A DNA stretch of 25,920 nucleotides from Myxococcales bacterium (GCA_013298325.1 JAAFHJ010000011.1:454-26373), one strand, 5' to 3'. Counted from the first letter of the stretch, positions 7,949 through 16,256 are shown. Notes: generated by a model not told the origin, from the sequence alone. Translations and numbers: made by a program.

Positions 7949-9785
7949 CGAAGGCGAGGCGGGTCACGAGCGGGCGCCCGTGGATGCTGGGGAGGGAGAA
8001 GTCGGCACTGTCAAGAATGTCTAAAAATTCGCGAACTTCGTCGGGGCTCGGCAGTTCGTCGCGGGTCGCCGCCTGGCAGGCGAGGAGCGGATGGGCGGCG
8101 GTCAACGGGGCGCCACGCGCGGCCAAATCAAATAGGGCATGAATGAGCGTTTCCGGGAGTCCTCGCCCCGTCAACACCTGCGGAATTCCTACGACGGCGA
8201 TCGCGCGATCGCCGGTACGGCGGAGGTCGAAGCCGAGCGCAGCCAGGTAGTGGCTCGCCCCGTCAAACGAGGCGGCCCGTCGGGCGTCGAGGGGGAAGGG
8301 GAGCGGCGAATCGATCCGTTCGCTCGTCCACGCACGGGCCGCGGCGAGCCGCCCGAGGAGGACCCGTTCTTCAATGGCGTGGGCATCGAGCACGAAGAGC
8401 GCCTCGGCCCCCTCCGCGAGGAGCCAGCGCTCACGCAAAGGGCCCAAGTAGCGAAGATTCGAGTAGAATTTGGCGCTTCCAAACAGCGTGCTCGGCCCTG
8501 GTTCCGAGGGGGCCGGAGCGGGCGGCGGCGCGGCGACCGGGGCAAAAAAGGGCGTAGGCGCAGGCAGGACCGGCGCCGGTGCGACGGGGGCGGCTTGAGC
8601 GGGGGGTGAAACGGCAACTGGCGCTGGGCGCGGTGCCGGTAGGCGCTCGCGAAGCTCCAACGGGGCTTGCGCGCCGAGAAATTGGGCCGGTTTGTAGGTG
8701 CGATCGCCGCTGGGACGGTCACCGGTGGGACGATCGTCGCGGGCCGCTTCGAAGGGGATCGCGCCGAGGGGGCGCGAGAACGACGGCGTCAGCGCTTCAC
8801 GGACCCCCCGTGTCACCGCCTCGAAGACGGCGCGCGGATCCGAGAAACGGACTTCCGCCTTCTGGGGGTGGACGTTTACGTCGAGCGTATCTGGCGGGAC
8901 TTCCAGGTAAAAAACGCCGACCGGATAACGCCCTGCCGGCAGCAAGGCGCCGTACCCCTGGGCGATCGCCCGCGCGAGCATCCGGTCGCGGACCGGCCGC
9001 CCGTCGACGAACAGGTACAAGCCGGTCATGCCTGCCCGCGCCCGTTCGGGGAGGCTCAGCCACGCCTCGAAGGAGACGCCGGAGGAGACGGCCGCCGCCA
9101 TCGGGAGCAGGCGCTCGCCGGGGTGGGCCTCCCGGGCACGCTCGGCAAGCGTTGCCGTCCGCAGGTACTCGCGCGCGAGCTTTCCGTCCTTGAAAAAAGT
9201 AAATTTTACCGAGGGATGCGCGAGTGCCGCCAGGTGAACGACCTCGGCGACGTGGGAGGCCTCGGTGGCGGTCGTCTTCAGGAATTTCCGCCGGGCCGGC
9301 ACATTGAAGAAGAGGTCGCTCACGGTGATCGTCGTGCCGACGGCGGCCCCCTGAGGCCCCTCGGAGAGGCGCTCGCCACCGTGGATCACGAGGGAAAATG
9401 CCGCGTCAGCGTCGGCGGTGCGTGTCGTCAGCGAGAAGCGTGAGACCGAGGCGACGCTCGGCAGCGCCTCGCCACGAAACCCAAAGGTCCGCAGCGCCGA
9501 AAGCTCCTCAAAGCGAGCAATTTTGCTCGTTGCGTGCCGCTCGACGGCGAGGCGCGCGTCGTCGGGTTCCATCCCGCAGCCGTCGTCGGAGACGAGCAGG
9601 CGCGCGAGGCCCCCTTGGTCAATTTCCACGCGGACATGGGTGCATCCTGCATCAAGTGCATTCTCCACCAATTCTTTCACCACGCTCGCCGGGCGTTCGA
9701 CGACTTCCCCGGCGGCGATCTGATCGACGAGCGTCGACGGGAGCCGCGAGACCTTGCGACGCGGAGGGGGCGCCGCCTCGCTCAT
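7923..9785 (-). CDS. mutL: DNA mismatch repair protein MutL
   Basis: MutL is the ATPase that couples MutS mismatch recognition to strand incision. The 620-residue protein has an intact GHKL ATPase head: QIAAGEVVERPASVVKELVENALDAG (given here in parts: QIAAGEVV and ELVENALDAG), DDGCGM, ATSKI and GFRGEAL. The middle (about 340-440) is a long Pro/Ala linker. The C-terminal dimerisation domain begins around 445. Its endonuclease site is eroded: DQHA-x2-E-x4-E becomes DAHAIEERVLLG at about 467-478, and the usual ACHAAVR and CPHGRP zinc-ligand motifs read ACQAATR (about 569) and SIHGRP (about 600). The start ATG overlaps the upstream gene's stop as ATGA. The LDAGCTHVRV codons contain one copy of the dispersed TGCA-N3-TGCA motif (9641-9651). 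Confidence 0.96.
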   Translation of the reverse strand: MSEAAPPPRRKVSRLPSTLVDQIAAGEVVERPASVVKELVENALDAGCTHVRVEIDQGGLARLLVSDDGCGMEPDDARLAVERHATSKIARFEELSALRTFGFRGEALPSVASVSRFSLTTRTADADAAFSLVIHGGERLSEGPQGAAVGTTITVSDLFFNVPARRKFLKTTATEASHVAEVVHLAALAHPSVKFTFFKDGKLAREYLRTATLAERAREAHPGERLLPMAAAVSSGVSFEAWLSLPERARAGMTGLYLFVDGRPVRDRMLARAIAQGYGALLPAGRYPVGVFYLEVPPDTLDVNVHPQKAEVRFSDPRAVFEAVTRGVREALTPSFSRPLGAIPFEAARDDRPTGDRPSGDRTYKPAQFLGAQAPLELRERLPAPRPAPVAVSPPAQAAPVAPAPVLPAPTPFFAPVAAPPPAPAPSEPGPSTLFGSAKFYSNLRYLGPLRERWLLAEGAEALFVLDAHAIEERVLLGRLAAARAWTSERIDSPLPFPLDARRAASFDGASHYLAALGFDLRRTGDRAIAVVGIPQVLTGRGLPETLIHALFDLAARGAPLTAAHPLLACQAATRDELPSPDEVREFLDILDSADFSLPSIHGRPLVTRLAFDELERKSR

Positions 9786-10396
9786 CCGGCGCGGCCGACC
9801 GACTCAGGCTCGTCGGAGTCCTCGCCGTCGACGACGCGGGGCCGGGAAAGAGCAAGAAGAACAAGCCCTGCGAGCATCGTCCGGAAGGTGAGCATCGTGC
9901 CGGCGACGTAGCCAATCGATCCGGCGACCTCCGGGTGGCCGATCGCCTTCCCAAGCTCGGCGCTCACCTCCGCCTCGGCGGCGCGTGGCCCCTTCAGCGC
10001 GAAAAAGGCAAGGACGAGGACCACTGCCTGGACGAGCACAAGCTGCCGCAGCCGACCGACGGCGCCGGGGCGCTGGGCGAGGACACGCGCTACAAAGGCG
10101 AGCATCGCCATGCCGAGGACGAACTCGGCGGAAGCGACTGCAACTCCAACCTTTTTTACCGCAAAGAGCGCTTGCCGCTGAGCCTCCACGCGGGCGGCGA
10201 CGGCGACGCGCCCTTCTTCCGTCGGCGCCGGGATCGTCGCCGGATCGACGGCGGTCCACGGGCTCGAGTAAATTTGAAGGGTTGTGCAGCCGCCGAGCGT
10301 CCCGGTGGCGGCGAAGCCGAAGCAGACCGCAAGCGCCGCGAACAGGTAGAGCGGGCGGCTGCGTCGTGGCGCGGGGGCTTGGCGGGGCATTTCCAT
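9782..10396 (-). CDS. Predicted membrane protein, first gene of the mutL-miaA operon
   Basis: I do not recognise this 204-residue protein. A basic N-terminus precedes a hydrophobic segment (about 18-38, LYLFAALAVCFGFAATGTLG) that ends in GGC, so an uncleaved helix or a lipoprotein signal are both possible. Three more likely membrane helices follow, around VGVAVASAEFVLGMAML, LVLVQAVVLVLAFFAL and TMLAGLVLLALS. The tail is acidic. Its TGA overlaps the mutL ATG (ATGA), so the genes are almost certainly co-translated, although a functional link to mismatch repair need not follow. It is divergent from the 10504 lipoprotein across 107 bases, in which I see no convincing promoter. Confidence 0.75.
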   Translation of the reverse strand: MEMPRQAPAPRRSRPLYLFAALAVCFGFAATGTLGGCTTLQIYSSPWTAVDPATIPAPTEEGRVAVAARVEAQRQALFAVKKVGVAVASAEFVLGMAMLAFVARVLAQRPGAVGRLRQLVLVQAVVLVLAFFALKGPRAAEAEVSAELGKAIGHPEVAGSIGYVAGTMLTFRTMLAGLVLLALSRPRVVDGEDSDEPESVGRAG

Positions 10397-10503
10397 CGGG
10401 GGCGCGGGACGAATAGCGCACTTCCGAGCGTCGCCAAGGGCGATCCGTGCGCGCAGGGCCGACTCTGCTTTCGCAAGGCAGTGAATGTGCGTAGGTCACT
10501 CCG

Positions 10504-11541
10504 GTGGGCTTGCGCAATCGTGTGTATTTTGCATGCATAGCGGCATTGTTGCTGCCCGGGTGCCTCGCCCTGCGTACGCCTTCCGAGCGGGCTTTTCCCC
10601 GCGCGGCGTTCCGCGACGACGATGGCGCCCAAGCGCTTGCCGCCCTCGCGAAGCGCGCCGCCGAGGCCACGCGGTCGGCGGAGACAAACGTGCCCTCCGA
10701 TCTGGCGTCTCGCCGGGCGGAGAAAAATGCTTCCACGTCGGTGCAGGCAGTCTTTCGGGATCGCGACGGGCGGACGCTCGTCGGCCTGCCGCTCGCCGGC
10801 CGTCGCTGGGCGCGGGATCTCGTCACCGAACCGCCGCTCGCGCTCGCCGGCCAGTTCCTCGTCGTGGCGGACGGAAACGGCACCCTGACCGTCCTCGACA
10901 CGATGACCGGAAATATCCGCGGCCGCCGCGCCATCGGCCCGCGGGAGCTCGTCGGGGCCGGGGCCGACGGGAAGCACCTTGCCGTCGTCCTCCACGACCG
11001 CGGGCGGGCCCATTTGGGTGCGCTCTACACGTTGTTGGTCCTCAATCGCAACGAGGAGCCCGAGCTCGAGATCGAGAGCGCGTTGCCGCTCGGAGGGCCG
11101 GCCGTCTACGCGGAACATGTCTTTGTTCCTACCGAATTTGGGGTCGCGATCCTTTCCATCGCGAGCGCGCGCACGGTGGCGATGCTCGCCTATCCCGCCG
11201 ACGTCGCGGCGACTTCCTCCCGGGATGCCGCCGTCGGAGTCGCGACCGTCTACGGGGCGACGGTCCTCGTAACCGCTCCAGAATTCCTCCTCCGCATCGA
11301 TCCACAGACCCTGCAGACGGCGAGTCGCCGCGTCCCAGGTGGGGGCTCGATCGGTCTCGATACGTTCGTCGCCGAGGGGGGGACCGCCCTCTCCTGCACG
11401 AAATCGGGGGCGGTGATCGCGCGGAGCGTCGACGGTTCCTTGGAGCTCGCCCGGAGCGGCATCGATGCGTCGTCGTGCGTGATTGCGGCGCCGCCCACCT
11501 TCCGGATGCCGACGCTCCCGCCGAGTCTCCAGCGTCGTTGA
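10504..11541 (+). CDS. Lipoprotein with beta-propeller-like (PQQ/WD-type) repeats
   Basis: The 345-residue protein starts at a GTG (MGLRNRVYF). Its signal ends in the lipobox LLPGC (Cys about residue 20). After a variable region the chain shows repeated short beta motifs of the kind found in quinoprotein or YncE-like propellers: VVADGNGTLTVLDTMTGNI, VLVTAPEFLLRIDPQTLQT and SCTKSGAVIARSVDGSLEL. A BamB-like scaffold role is possible but not shown. The signal-peptide codons include a dispersed-motif copy (10523-10533) merged with TGCATGCA. It is followed after 29 bases by the CxxCxxxCC gene on the same strand. Confidence 0.78.
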   Translation: MGLRNRVYFACIAALLLPGCLALRTPSERAFPRAAFRDDDGAQALAALAKRAAEATRSAETNVPSDLASRRAEKNASTSVQAVFRDRDGRTLVGLPLAGRRWARDLVTEPPLALAGQFLVVADGNGTLTVLDTMTGNIRGRRAIGPRELVGAGADGKHLAVVLHDRGRAHLGALYTLLVLNRNEEPELEIESALPLGGPAVYAEHVFVPTEFGVAILSIASARTVAMLAYPADVAATSSRDAAVGVATVYGATVLVTAPEFLLRIDPQTLQTASRRVPGGGSIGLDTFVAEGGTALSCTKSGAVIARSVDGSLELARSGIDASSCVIAAPPTFRMPTLPPSLQRR

Positions 11542-11570
11542 ATCGCGAGTCGGGCTAGCATCGGCGACCG

Positions 11571-12290
11571 ATGGCCTCTTCGAGCTCCTTCACGGTTCAC
11601 CGCCCCGTTGTCCGATCGTTTTCCAAGGCCTACGAAGCAGAGGCCGCCGCCTGGGTGCGCGCGGGAGGTCACGCCGTCGTCTGGGACACGCGCAACCGGC
11701 CCAACGGGCGCACCGTCAAGCACGCGACGCTCGTCGTTGGGCCGATCCCGCGGGAGACGGCGACCTCCTCCCGGAGCGACCTCCCGCTCGCGACCCAGCT
11801 CGCGCTGTTTTCCCTCTTGGATCTTGGAAAAAAGCGCTGGACGACGCCAGCGCGCGGGGTGTTCGCCGGCCTCACGACGGCGATCGTTCCGCCGGGCGAT
11901 CACTGGATCGTCCGCCGCCGTATCGAGCGCGACGGCACCTTCCCCGCCGCCACCCAGGCGCTCCTCCTCGACTGCCTCGCCTGCGGCGCCTGCTGCAAGG
12001 CGAACGAGGTCTTCCTCGACGAAGCCGACCTCGAGAGGTTCCGCGAGGGAGGCCGCCCCGAGCTCGCGAAGCCCCCCTTCACGCGACGCAAGGACGGGAA
12101 AACGTTAATGACGCTTCTTCCGGACGAAGAACAGCGGTGCAGGCATCTTGCGGAGAGTAATCAATGCGACATCTACGAGCTTCGGCCCGAGCCGTGCCGC
12201 GATTTTCCCGCCGGAAGCGAATGTTGCTTGTATACCCGTGAAGAAGAACTCGGTTTGAACATCGCCTACCAAGAGCACTCCTATGACTGA
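11571..12290 (+). CDS. YkgJ-type cysteine-cluster (CxxCxxxCC) protein
   Basis: The product has 239 residues. The C-terminal half carries DCLACGACC at about residue 140, and later Cys residues (CRHL, CDIYELRPEPCRDFP, ECC) complete the metal-binding pattern of the YkgJ/UPF0153 family, thought to bind zinc or iron. The biochemical role of the family is poorly defined. The N-terminal 130 residues are not obviously part of the family core. The stop overlaps the start of the next gene by 8 bases (ATGACTGA), so the two are probably co-translated. Confidence 0.85.
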   Translation: MASSSSFTVHRPVVRSFSKAYEAEAAAWVRAGGHAVVWDTRNRPNGRTVKHATLVVGPIPRETATSSRSDLPLATQLALFSLLDLGKKRWTTPARGVFAGLTTAIVPPGDHWIVRRRIERDGTFPAATQALLLDCLACGACCKANEVFLDEADLERFREGGRPELAKPPFTRRKDGKTLMTLLPDEEQRCRHLAESNQCDIYELRPEPCRDFPAGSECCLYTREEELGLNIAYQEHSYD

Positions 12291-13296
12291 AATGATGAAA
12301 GCCGTTCGAATTGTCGGTGGCGAACTCGCCTATGGGGAGGTGCCCCGCCCGGTACCCCGCGCCGGCGAACTTCTTGTGCGTGTGGCGGCGACGGCGGTCA
12401 ATCGCGCCGACCTGCTCCAGGTGCAAGGCCTGTATCCTGCACCTTTCGATGCACCGCAGGACATCCCCGGTCTCGAGTATGCCGGCGAGGTCGCCGCGAT
12501 CGGCGAAGGCGTGCCCGCATCGGATTTTTCTTTGGGGGATCGGGTGTTTGGGCTCGTCGGTGGCGGGTCCTACGCGGAGTACGTCGCCGTCCATCACCGG
12601 GCGGTCGCGCGAATTCCGGCGGCGGTGACCGCCCCACTCACCGAGGTAGCGGCGGTGCCGGAGGCGTTCCTCACCGCCTACGACGCCATCGTGACACAGG
12701 GGGGCCTTGCCGCCGGCGATACGCTCTTGATTCACGCGGTCGGCAGCGGCGTCGGCACGGCGGCGGCCCAAATTGGGCACGGTCTCGGCGCGGTCGTCGT
12801 CGGGACGGCGCGGTCGCCGGAAAAGCTCGAACGCGCGAAAGAATACGGGCTCTTACACGGGATTATCCCGGGCGGCCCCTCTCCAAGTGGGCCCACACCG
12901 ACCTTCGCGACCGCCGTGCTCGCGGCGACGGGCGGCCGTGGGGTTGACGTCGCCCTCGACCTCGTTGGTGGCGCCTACGTCGGCGAGACGGTCGCAGCGA
13001 TGGCGCTCGGTGGCCGCATCCTCCTCGTCGGTTTGACCGGCGGGCGGACCGCCGACGTCGACCTCGGGGCGCTCCTCCGCAAGCGAGTTCGCATCCACGG
13101 GACGGTCCTCCGATCGCGCCCTCTTGAAGAACGGATCGCCCTCCACGCGGTCCTCGAGCGTCGAATCGCGCCTCGCCTCGCCACCGGCGCCTACCGCCCC
13201 GTCGTCGACGCCGTCTTGCCCCTCGCCGAAGCGGCCGAAGCCCATCGTCGCATCGCGAGCAACGGGACCTTCGGCAAGGTTGTCCTCGTCCCCTGA
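12283..13296 (+). CDS. NADPH:quinone oxidoreductase (zinc-independent MDR family)
   Basis: This 337-residue medium-chain dehydrogenase/reductase resembles quinone oxidoreductase and the PIG3/TP53I3 group. The GroES-like part contains NRADLLQVQGLYPAP and GLEYAGEV. The Rossmann part has HAVGSGVGTAAAQIG as the nucleotide-binding loop, followed by GRGVDVALDLVGG. No structural or catalytic zinc Cys cluster is seen. A dispersed-motif copy lies at 12431-12441 in the LYPAP codons. The loop PSPSGPTPTFATA near residue 200 includes a perfect GTGGGCCCAC palindrome, also found at the end of the luxCE palindromic element. The stop codon abuts the convergent gene's stop with no spacer. Confidence 0.9.
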   Translation: MTEMMKAVRIVGGELAYGEVPRPVPRAGELLVRVAATAVNRADLLQVQGLYPAPFDAPQDIPGLEYAGEVAAIGEGVPASDFSLGDRVFGLVGGGSYAEYVAVHHRAVARIPAAVTAPLTEVAAVPEAFLTAYDAIVTQGGLAAGDTLLIHAVGSGVGTAAAQIGHGLGAVVVGTARSPEKLERAKEYGLLHGIIPGGPSPSGPTPTFATAVLAATGGRGVDVALDLVGGAYVGETVAAMALGGRILLVGLTGGRTADVDLGALLRKRVRIHGTVLRSRPLEERIALHAVLERRIAPRLATGAYRPVVDAVLPLAEAAEAHRRIASNGTFGKVVLVP

Positions 13297-14679
13297 CTAG
13301 CCGCGGCGGCGGGCCAAAAGCGCTGCGATCATTGCAAAAAAGCCGATCGTTCCTCCGATAGGTGCCCACACCGGGGCTCCGTTTGCCGCCGCGCAACCGG
13401 AGCCTCCGAGATCGTCGCCGGCCGGAATCGCGCCCGCATCTCGGGGCGGCCTGCCCCCATCGGCGGCGGCCCCGGCATCGGCGACCGAAATCCCAAGGTC
13501 GGCCGCCTGCTGGGGCCAGTAGGCGGCGCACGTCGTTGTCGGCGTACCGGCGGGGCAGGCGAGGGGGCCGCGGAGCGTCGACAGGCCGAGCTTTCGCGCG
13601 AAGGTCCGTCCGCCGTCCTCCGAGCTACCGACGACGAAGCCGGAGACCTCGTTCGAGCAGGCCCACAGCGTGGTTCCGTCGGTCGCAAGGCATTGAATTT
13701 GTACGTTAGAACGCTTCTCCAACGCCCAGGGTTCCTCGGGGGCCGCCGTCGGGGTTGCGAAGAGGAGTCGGTCCTTGGGGCCGCCGAGGTAGAGGCCGGC
13801 GCCATCGGGCGTGAGCGCGAACCCGAGCATCGGCCCCTGGAGGGTCGCCTTGACGGCGAAGGTTTTGCCGCCGTCGCGGGAGACGAGGAGGCGGCTTTTC
13901 GTGTCGGGCGTGCCGGCGGTCCGCGCGTAGACGACGTCGGCGTTCTTCGGATCGACGGTCGCGAGGTAGACGCCGCGCTCGTCGCCAAGGAGCGGAATCG
14001 CCGTCTCCGCGAAGGTGATCCCGCCGTCTTCCGAATGGGCGATGAGCGCGGTCCCGGTCGGTCCAAGTCCTCGAAACCCTGACGTATAGAGGCGCTTTGG
14101 ATCGCTGGCGGCGAGCTCGACGGTCTCGAAGCGGAAGGTGGCATCGAAAACGGGGGCGAGCGCCAGCGTCGTGTACACGCCCCCGCCATCACGGCTCACC
14201 GCGAGCTTGTTTGTATAGTACAAGGTTCCGTCATCGCCGGTCCGGTCGTACTTGGAGGCGACGGCGACGACGTGGGTGCTATCGGCGGGATCGACGACGA
14301 GATCGATGGCGCCGCCGAAGCCGCGATCGACGGCGGGGCTGCAAAATTCCTCGGTGGCGCGGCCGAGCCCTTCGAAGGCCGAGTAGACGTAGGCCCCCTT
14401 GCCATCGGCGCCGCGAACGGCGCCAAACGTCGGATCTTGCACGCCATCGAAGCCGAGCGCCGGCTCACAAACCCAGTCCCAGGTGATGCCTGTGTCCTTC
14501 GAGAGGGCGACGCCGAAGGTCGTCCGGAGGAGGATTTCGCTGGCCGGGAGCCCGGTCCCGGGGCGCGGAAGCACGATCTGCCCGGCCGCCGGCACACGCC
14601 CATTGGCCTGCGCCGTTGCGGCCATCGCCGGCACCAGAAGCGCACCAAGGACCCCAAGAATCGCTCGCGAAACGGCCAT
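13297..14679 (-). CDS. Secreted Asp-box beta-propeller protein with MYXO-CTERM-like tail
   Basis: The protein has 460 residues. Residues 1-25 are a signal peptide (AILGVLGALLVPAMAATAQA). The body repeats the Asp-box/BNR pattern of sialidase-like and Vps10-like propellers: VSRDGGGVYTTL, SEDGGITFAET, VSRDGGKTFAVK and SSEDGGRTFARK. A Pro/Asp/Gly-rich spacer leads to the C-terminal signal: an invariant-type GC (SGCAAANG), a hydrophobic helix (IGGTIGFFAMIAALLA) and a final RRRG. That layout is the MYXO-CTERM sorting signal, processed by a rhomboid-like protease (rhombosortase/MrtX type) in Myxococcota, which supports the taxonomic call. The function of the propeller is unknown. A doubly degenerate motif copy lies at 14212-14222. 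Confidence 0.88.
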   Translation of the reverse strand: MAVSRAILGVLGALLVPAMAATAQANGRVPAAGQIVLPRPGTGLPASEILLRTTFGVALSKDTGITWDWVCEPALGFDGVQDPTFGAVRGADGKGAYVYSAFEGLGRATEEFCSPAVDRGFGGAIDLVVDPADSTHVVAVASKYDRTGDDGTLYYTNKLAVSRDGGGVYTTLALAPVFDATFRFETVELAASDPKRLYTSGFRGLGPTGTALIAHSEDGGITFAETAIPLLGDERGVYLATVDPKNADVVYARTAGTPDTKSRLLVSRDGGKTFAVKATLQGPMLGFALTPDGAGLYLGGPKDRLLFATPTAAPEEPWALEKRSNVQIQCLATDGTTLWACSNEVSGFVVGSSEDGGRTFARKLGLSTLRGPLACPAGTPTTTCAAYWPQQAADLGISVADAGAAADGGRPPRDAGAIPAGDDLGGSGCAAANGAPVWAPIGGTIGFFAMIAALLARRRG

Positions 14680-14691
14680 CGGGCGAGCCTA

Positions 14692-14725
14692 GAAGGCGGC
14701 CGCCGAATCTGCCAGGGGATCGGTG
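14692..14725 (+). repeat. Direct repeat X, left copy
   Basis: This 34-bp segment matches 16223-16256 at about 29 positions in the same orientation. The first 16 bases, with palindromic core GGCGGCCGCC, and a later GGGGATCGG block are identical. It lies outside repeat Y on the left side of the transposase. Confidence 0.7.
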
Positions 14726-14819
14726 CCTACCAGGTACCCCCCGATCAAGATCCACCTGATAGCTAGATTTAGAGAAACAAGATCAGTTGCTTGTGTTCGT
14801 CTGGAAATCGCCAAACGAG

Positions 14820-14842
14820 CCCATTTGTATGCATGGTGCACA
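14820..14842 (+). repeat. Direct repeat Y, left copy, containing TGCA-N3-TGCA
   Basis: This 23-bp segment matches 16167-16189 with two differences. The shared core is ATTTGYATGCATRGTGCACA. It contains an exact copy of the dispersed palindrome (14830-14840). Confidence 0.75.
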
Positions 14843-15033
14843 GAAATCTTCACTCCGCCCCCTCAATCACGGCTCTCGCTCCCAAGAATCCCTCTTCTCC
14901 CTCCAAATTCACCCTCTCCAGCCCTCGATTCTCCTCTCTCACCCCGGAAATCCCAATCTCCAGACGCGCGGAAACAGACCCTCTTTCGAGAGCCTGTTCC
15001 GCACTATTCAATTCCGTGTCCGGCCCTTGTTTC

Positions 15034-15055
15034 CCGACCGGTGAGACCGGATCGG
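15034..15055 (-). promoter_or_regulatory. Hairpin downstream of the transposase gene
   Basis: CCGA-CCGGT-GAG-ACCGG-A-TCGG folds into a nine-pair stem with one bulged A, 20 bases past the transposase stop. No T tract follows in either direction. It could be a Rho-assisted end signal or a REP-like hairpin recognised by the transposase. Confidence 0.5.
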
Positions 15056-15074
15056 AGAACGCGGCGCGCGGCCC

Positions 15075-16019
15075 CTACGCCGCAGGCAAAGGCACGTACA
15101 CCGCCCGCGGGTAGCCGTAGGTGAAATGCATTTTGCCCGTCCCCGCGGGGAACGTCACGCGGCGCTTGCCAGCTTTCACCGCTTCTAGCGCGATCCGGTG
15201 TGCCTTCCGAAAGGCCCGCATCTCCGCGATCAACCGCTTCGCCGTCGCCAGGTCGCCCGCCGTCGTCAATCGCGGGACGCGCCCGCCAAATTTCTCGTAG
15301 GTCTTCGCGCGGGAATGCGGATTCGTCGCGAGGACCCGCAGTCGCCCGGCGAACCTCCCTGAATGACGGCGCCGCGCCGCCTTGATCTTCTTCGAAAGAT
15401 GCGTCGCCACCTGCGTCGCCATTTCGGTCACGCTCCCAAAGAGTGCCACCGCCTCCTTCGGTGCTCCCATGCGAAACTTCACCTCCGGCGCATTGGTTTT
15501 GTCGTCCTGCGCCAGGTACTCACGGGGCCGCTTCACCGCCGTCGATGTCCCAAAGAGATCCTCCACCGCGGAGATCATTCCGGGCCATTCTTCCGGCGAC
15601 GCGACAAGCCCTGCCTCGACCGGATTTGCCATCGCGTACGCGATCTTCTCCGCGATGGCCGTCGTGCCTTCGAGGCGGTTGTACGTCCCGTCCGGCTTGT
15701 CAAACACGCTCGACGGCAGCCCGTAACGGACCTTCACCGTGTCGGCGAGCATCTTGTTCCGTTCTTGGAGGAACATCGAGATCTCGCCCCGTCGGTCAAA
15801 CAGCACTTCGTGGATATGGTTTGACATCACACAAACGGCGATCACCTCAATGCCATACGCCTCCGCGTAGCGTGCCGTCGCGTATTTGTAGAGCTGTTCG
15901 ACGCTGGAAGCGTACTTCCCGCCGCGGTCATAGTTCGGCGTGAACTTGTGGGCGCGGTCGACGCAGCGCCGCGTGACTTCGTAAAAGGTGCCGGGGAGAT
16001 ACTGCTGGGCATAGGACAT
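15075..16019 (-). mobile_element. Y1/HUH transposase of the REP-associated tyrosine transposase (RAYT, IS200-like) type
   Basis: The intact 314-residue product begins MSYAQQYLPGTFYEVTRRC. The HUH metal-binding motif is in VMSNHIHEVLFD (about residue 70). The family block around the catalytic Tyr appears as AEKIAYAMANPVEAGLV (about 145-160). The His-x-His and the NPVEAGLV context are typical of single-copy domesticated RAYTs rather than full IS200/IS605 elements. The C-terminal third is Lys/Arg-rich, fit for DNA binding. RAYTs cut and rejoin single-stranded REP hairpins. The gene is bracketed by two direct-repeat pairs and adjacent palindromes, and palindromic elements occur 4-6 kb away. Whether it acts on those elements is inference. 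Confidence 0.88.
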
Positions 16020-16099
16020 CCCCGTCGCCCCCCACGTCGCGTACCAACCTGAATTCCCAGCAAATCTGGCCGTTCACGGGCGGGTAGGGGGTGGCCCCG

Positions 16100-16124
16100 G
16101 GCAAATTTGCCTGGCCCGGGCCAG
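16100..16124. repeat. Two abutting perfect palindromes upstream of the transposase
   Basis: GGCAAATTTGCC (16100-16111) and CTGGCCCGGGCCAG (16111-16124) are each perfect palindromes sharing one base. A smaller inverted repeat, CCAG-CAAAT-CTGG, lies about 40 bases closer to the gene. The AATTTGC core recalls the CCAGC-GAATTT-GCTGG heart of the luxCE palindromic element. This arrangement fits REP-type transposase substrates or an autoregulatory operator. Confidence 0.6.
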
Positions 16125-16166
16125 GGGGGACTCGCCGCAGCAGAGCGCGCACAACGGGCGTCTTGA

Positions 16167-16189
16167 CCCATTTGCATGCATAGTGCACA
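16167..16189 (+). repeat. Direct repeat Y, right copy, containing TGCA-N3-TGCA
   Basis: This is the right-hand partner of 14820-14842, same orientation and two mismatches. It contains the dispersed palindrome at 16177-16187. Confidence 0.75.
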
Positions 16190-16222
16190 AAAGGCTTCCC
16201 CCCGAACGCCCATCCAGGCTTC

Positions 16223-16256
16223 GAAGGCGGCCGCCGAAACCGCGCGGGGATCGGCG
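16223..16256 (+). repeat. Direct repeat X, right copy
   Basis: This is the right-hand partner of 14692-14725. It ends 9 bases before the lpxK start codon, so it probably overlaps that gene's promoter or leader. Confidence 0.7.

Larger units (their letters stand above)
14680..15074. other. Intergenic region beside the transposase: repeats, pyrimidine-rich tract, hairpin
   Basis: I see no credible gene here; the plus-strand open frames lack coding character. The 395 bases hold the left copies of both direct repeats that bracket the transposase (14692-14725 and 14820-14842). They also hold a strongly pyrimidine-biased, lower-GC stretch (about 14850-14990) and a hairpin at 15034-15055. The composition differs visibly from the surrounding GC-rich DNA, as expected for acquired sequence. 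Confidence 0.6.

Noticed and set aside
14723..15124. Plus-strand open frame of 133 codons beside the transposase
   Set aside because: Composition is Ser/Pro/Arg-rich with no domain, it overlaps the transposase 3' end antisense, and it follows the pyrimidine-rich tract.
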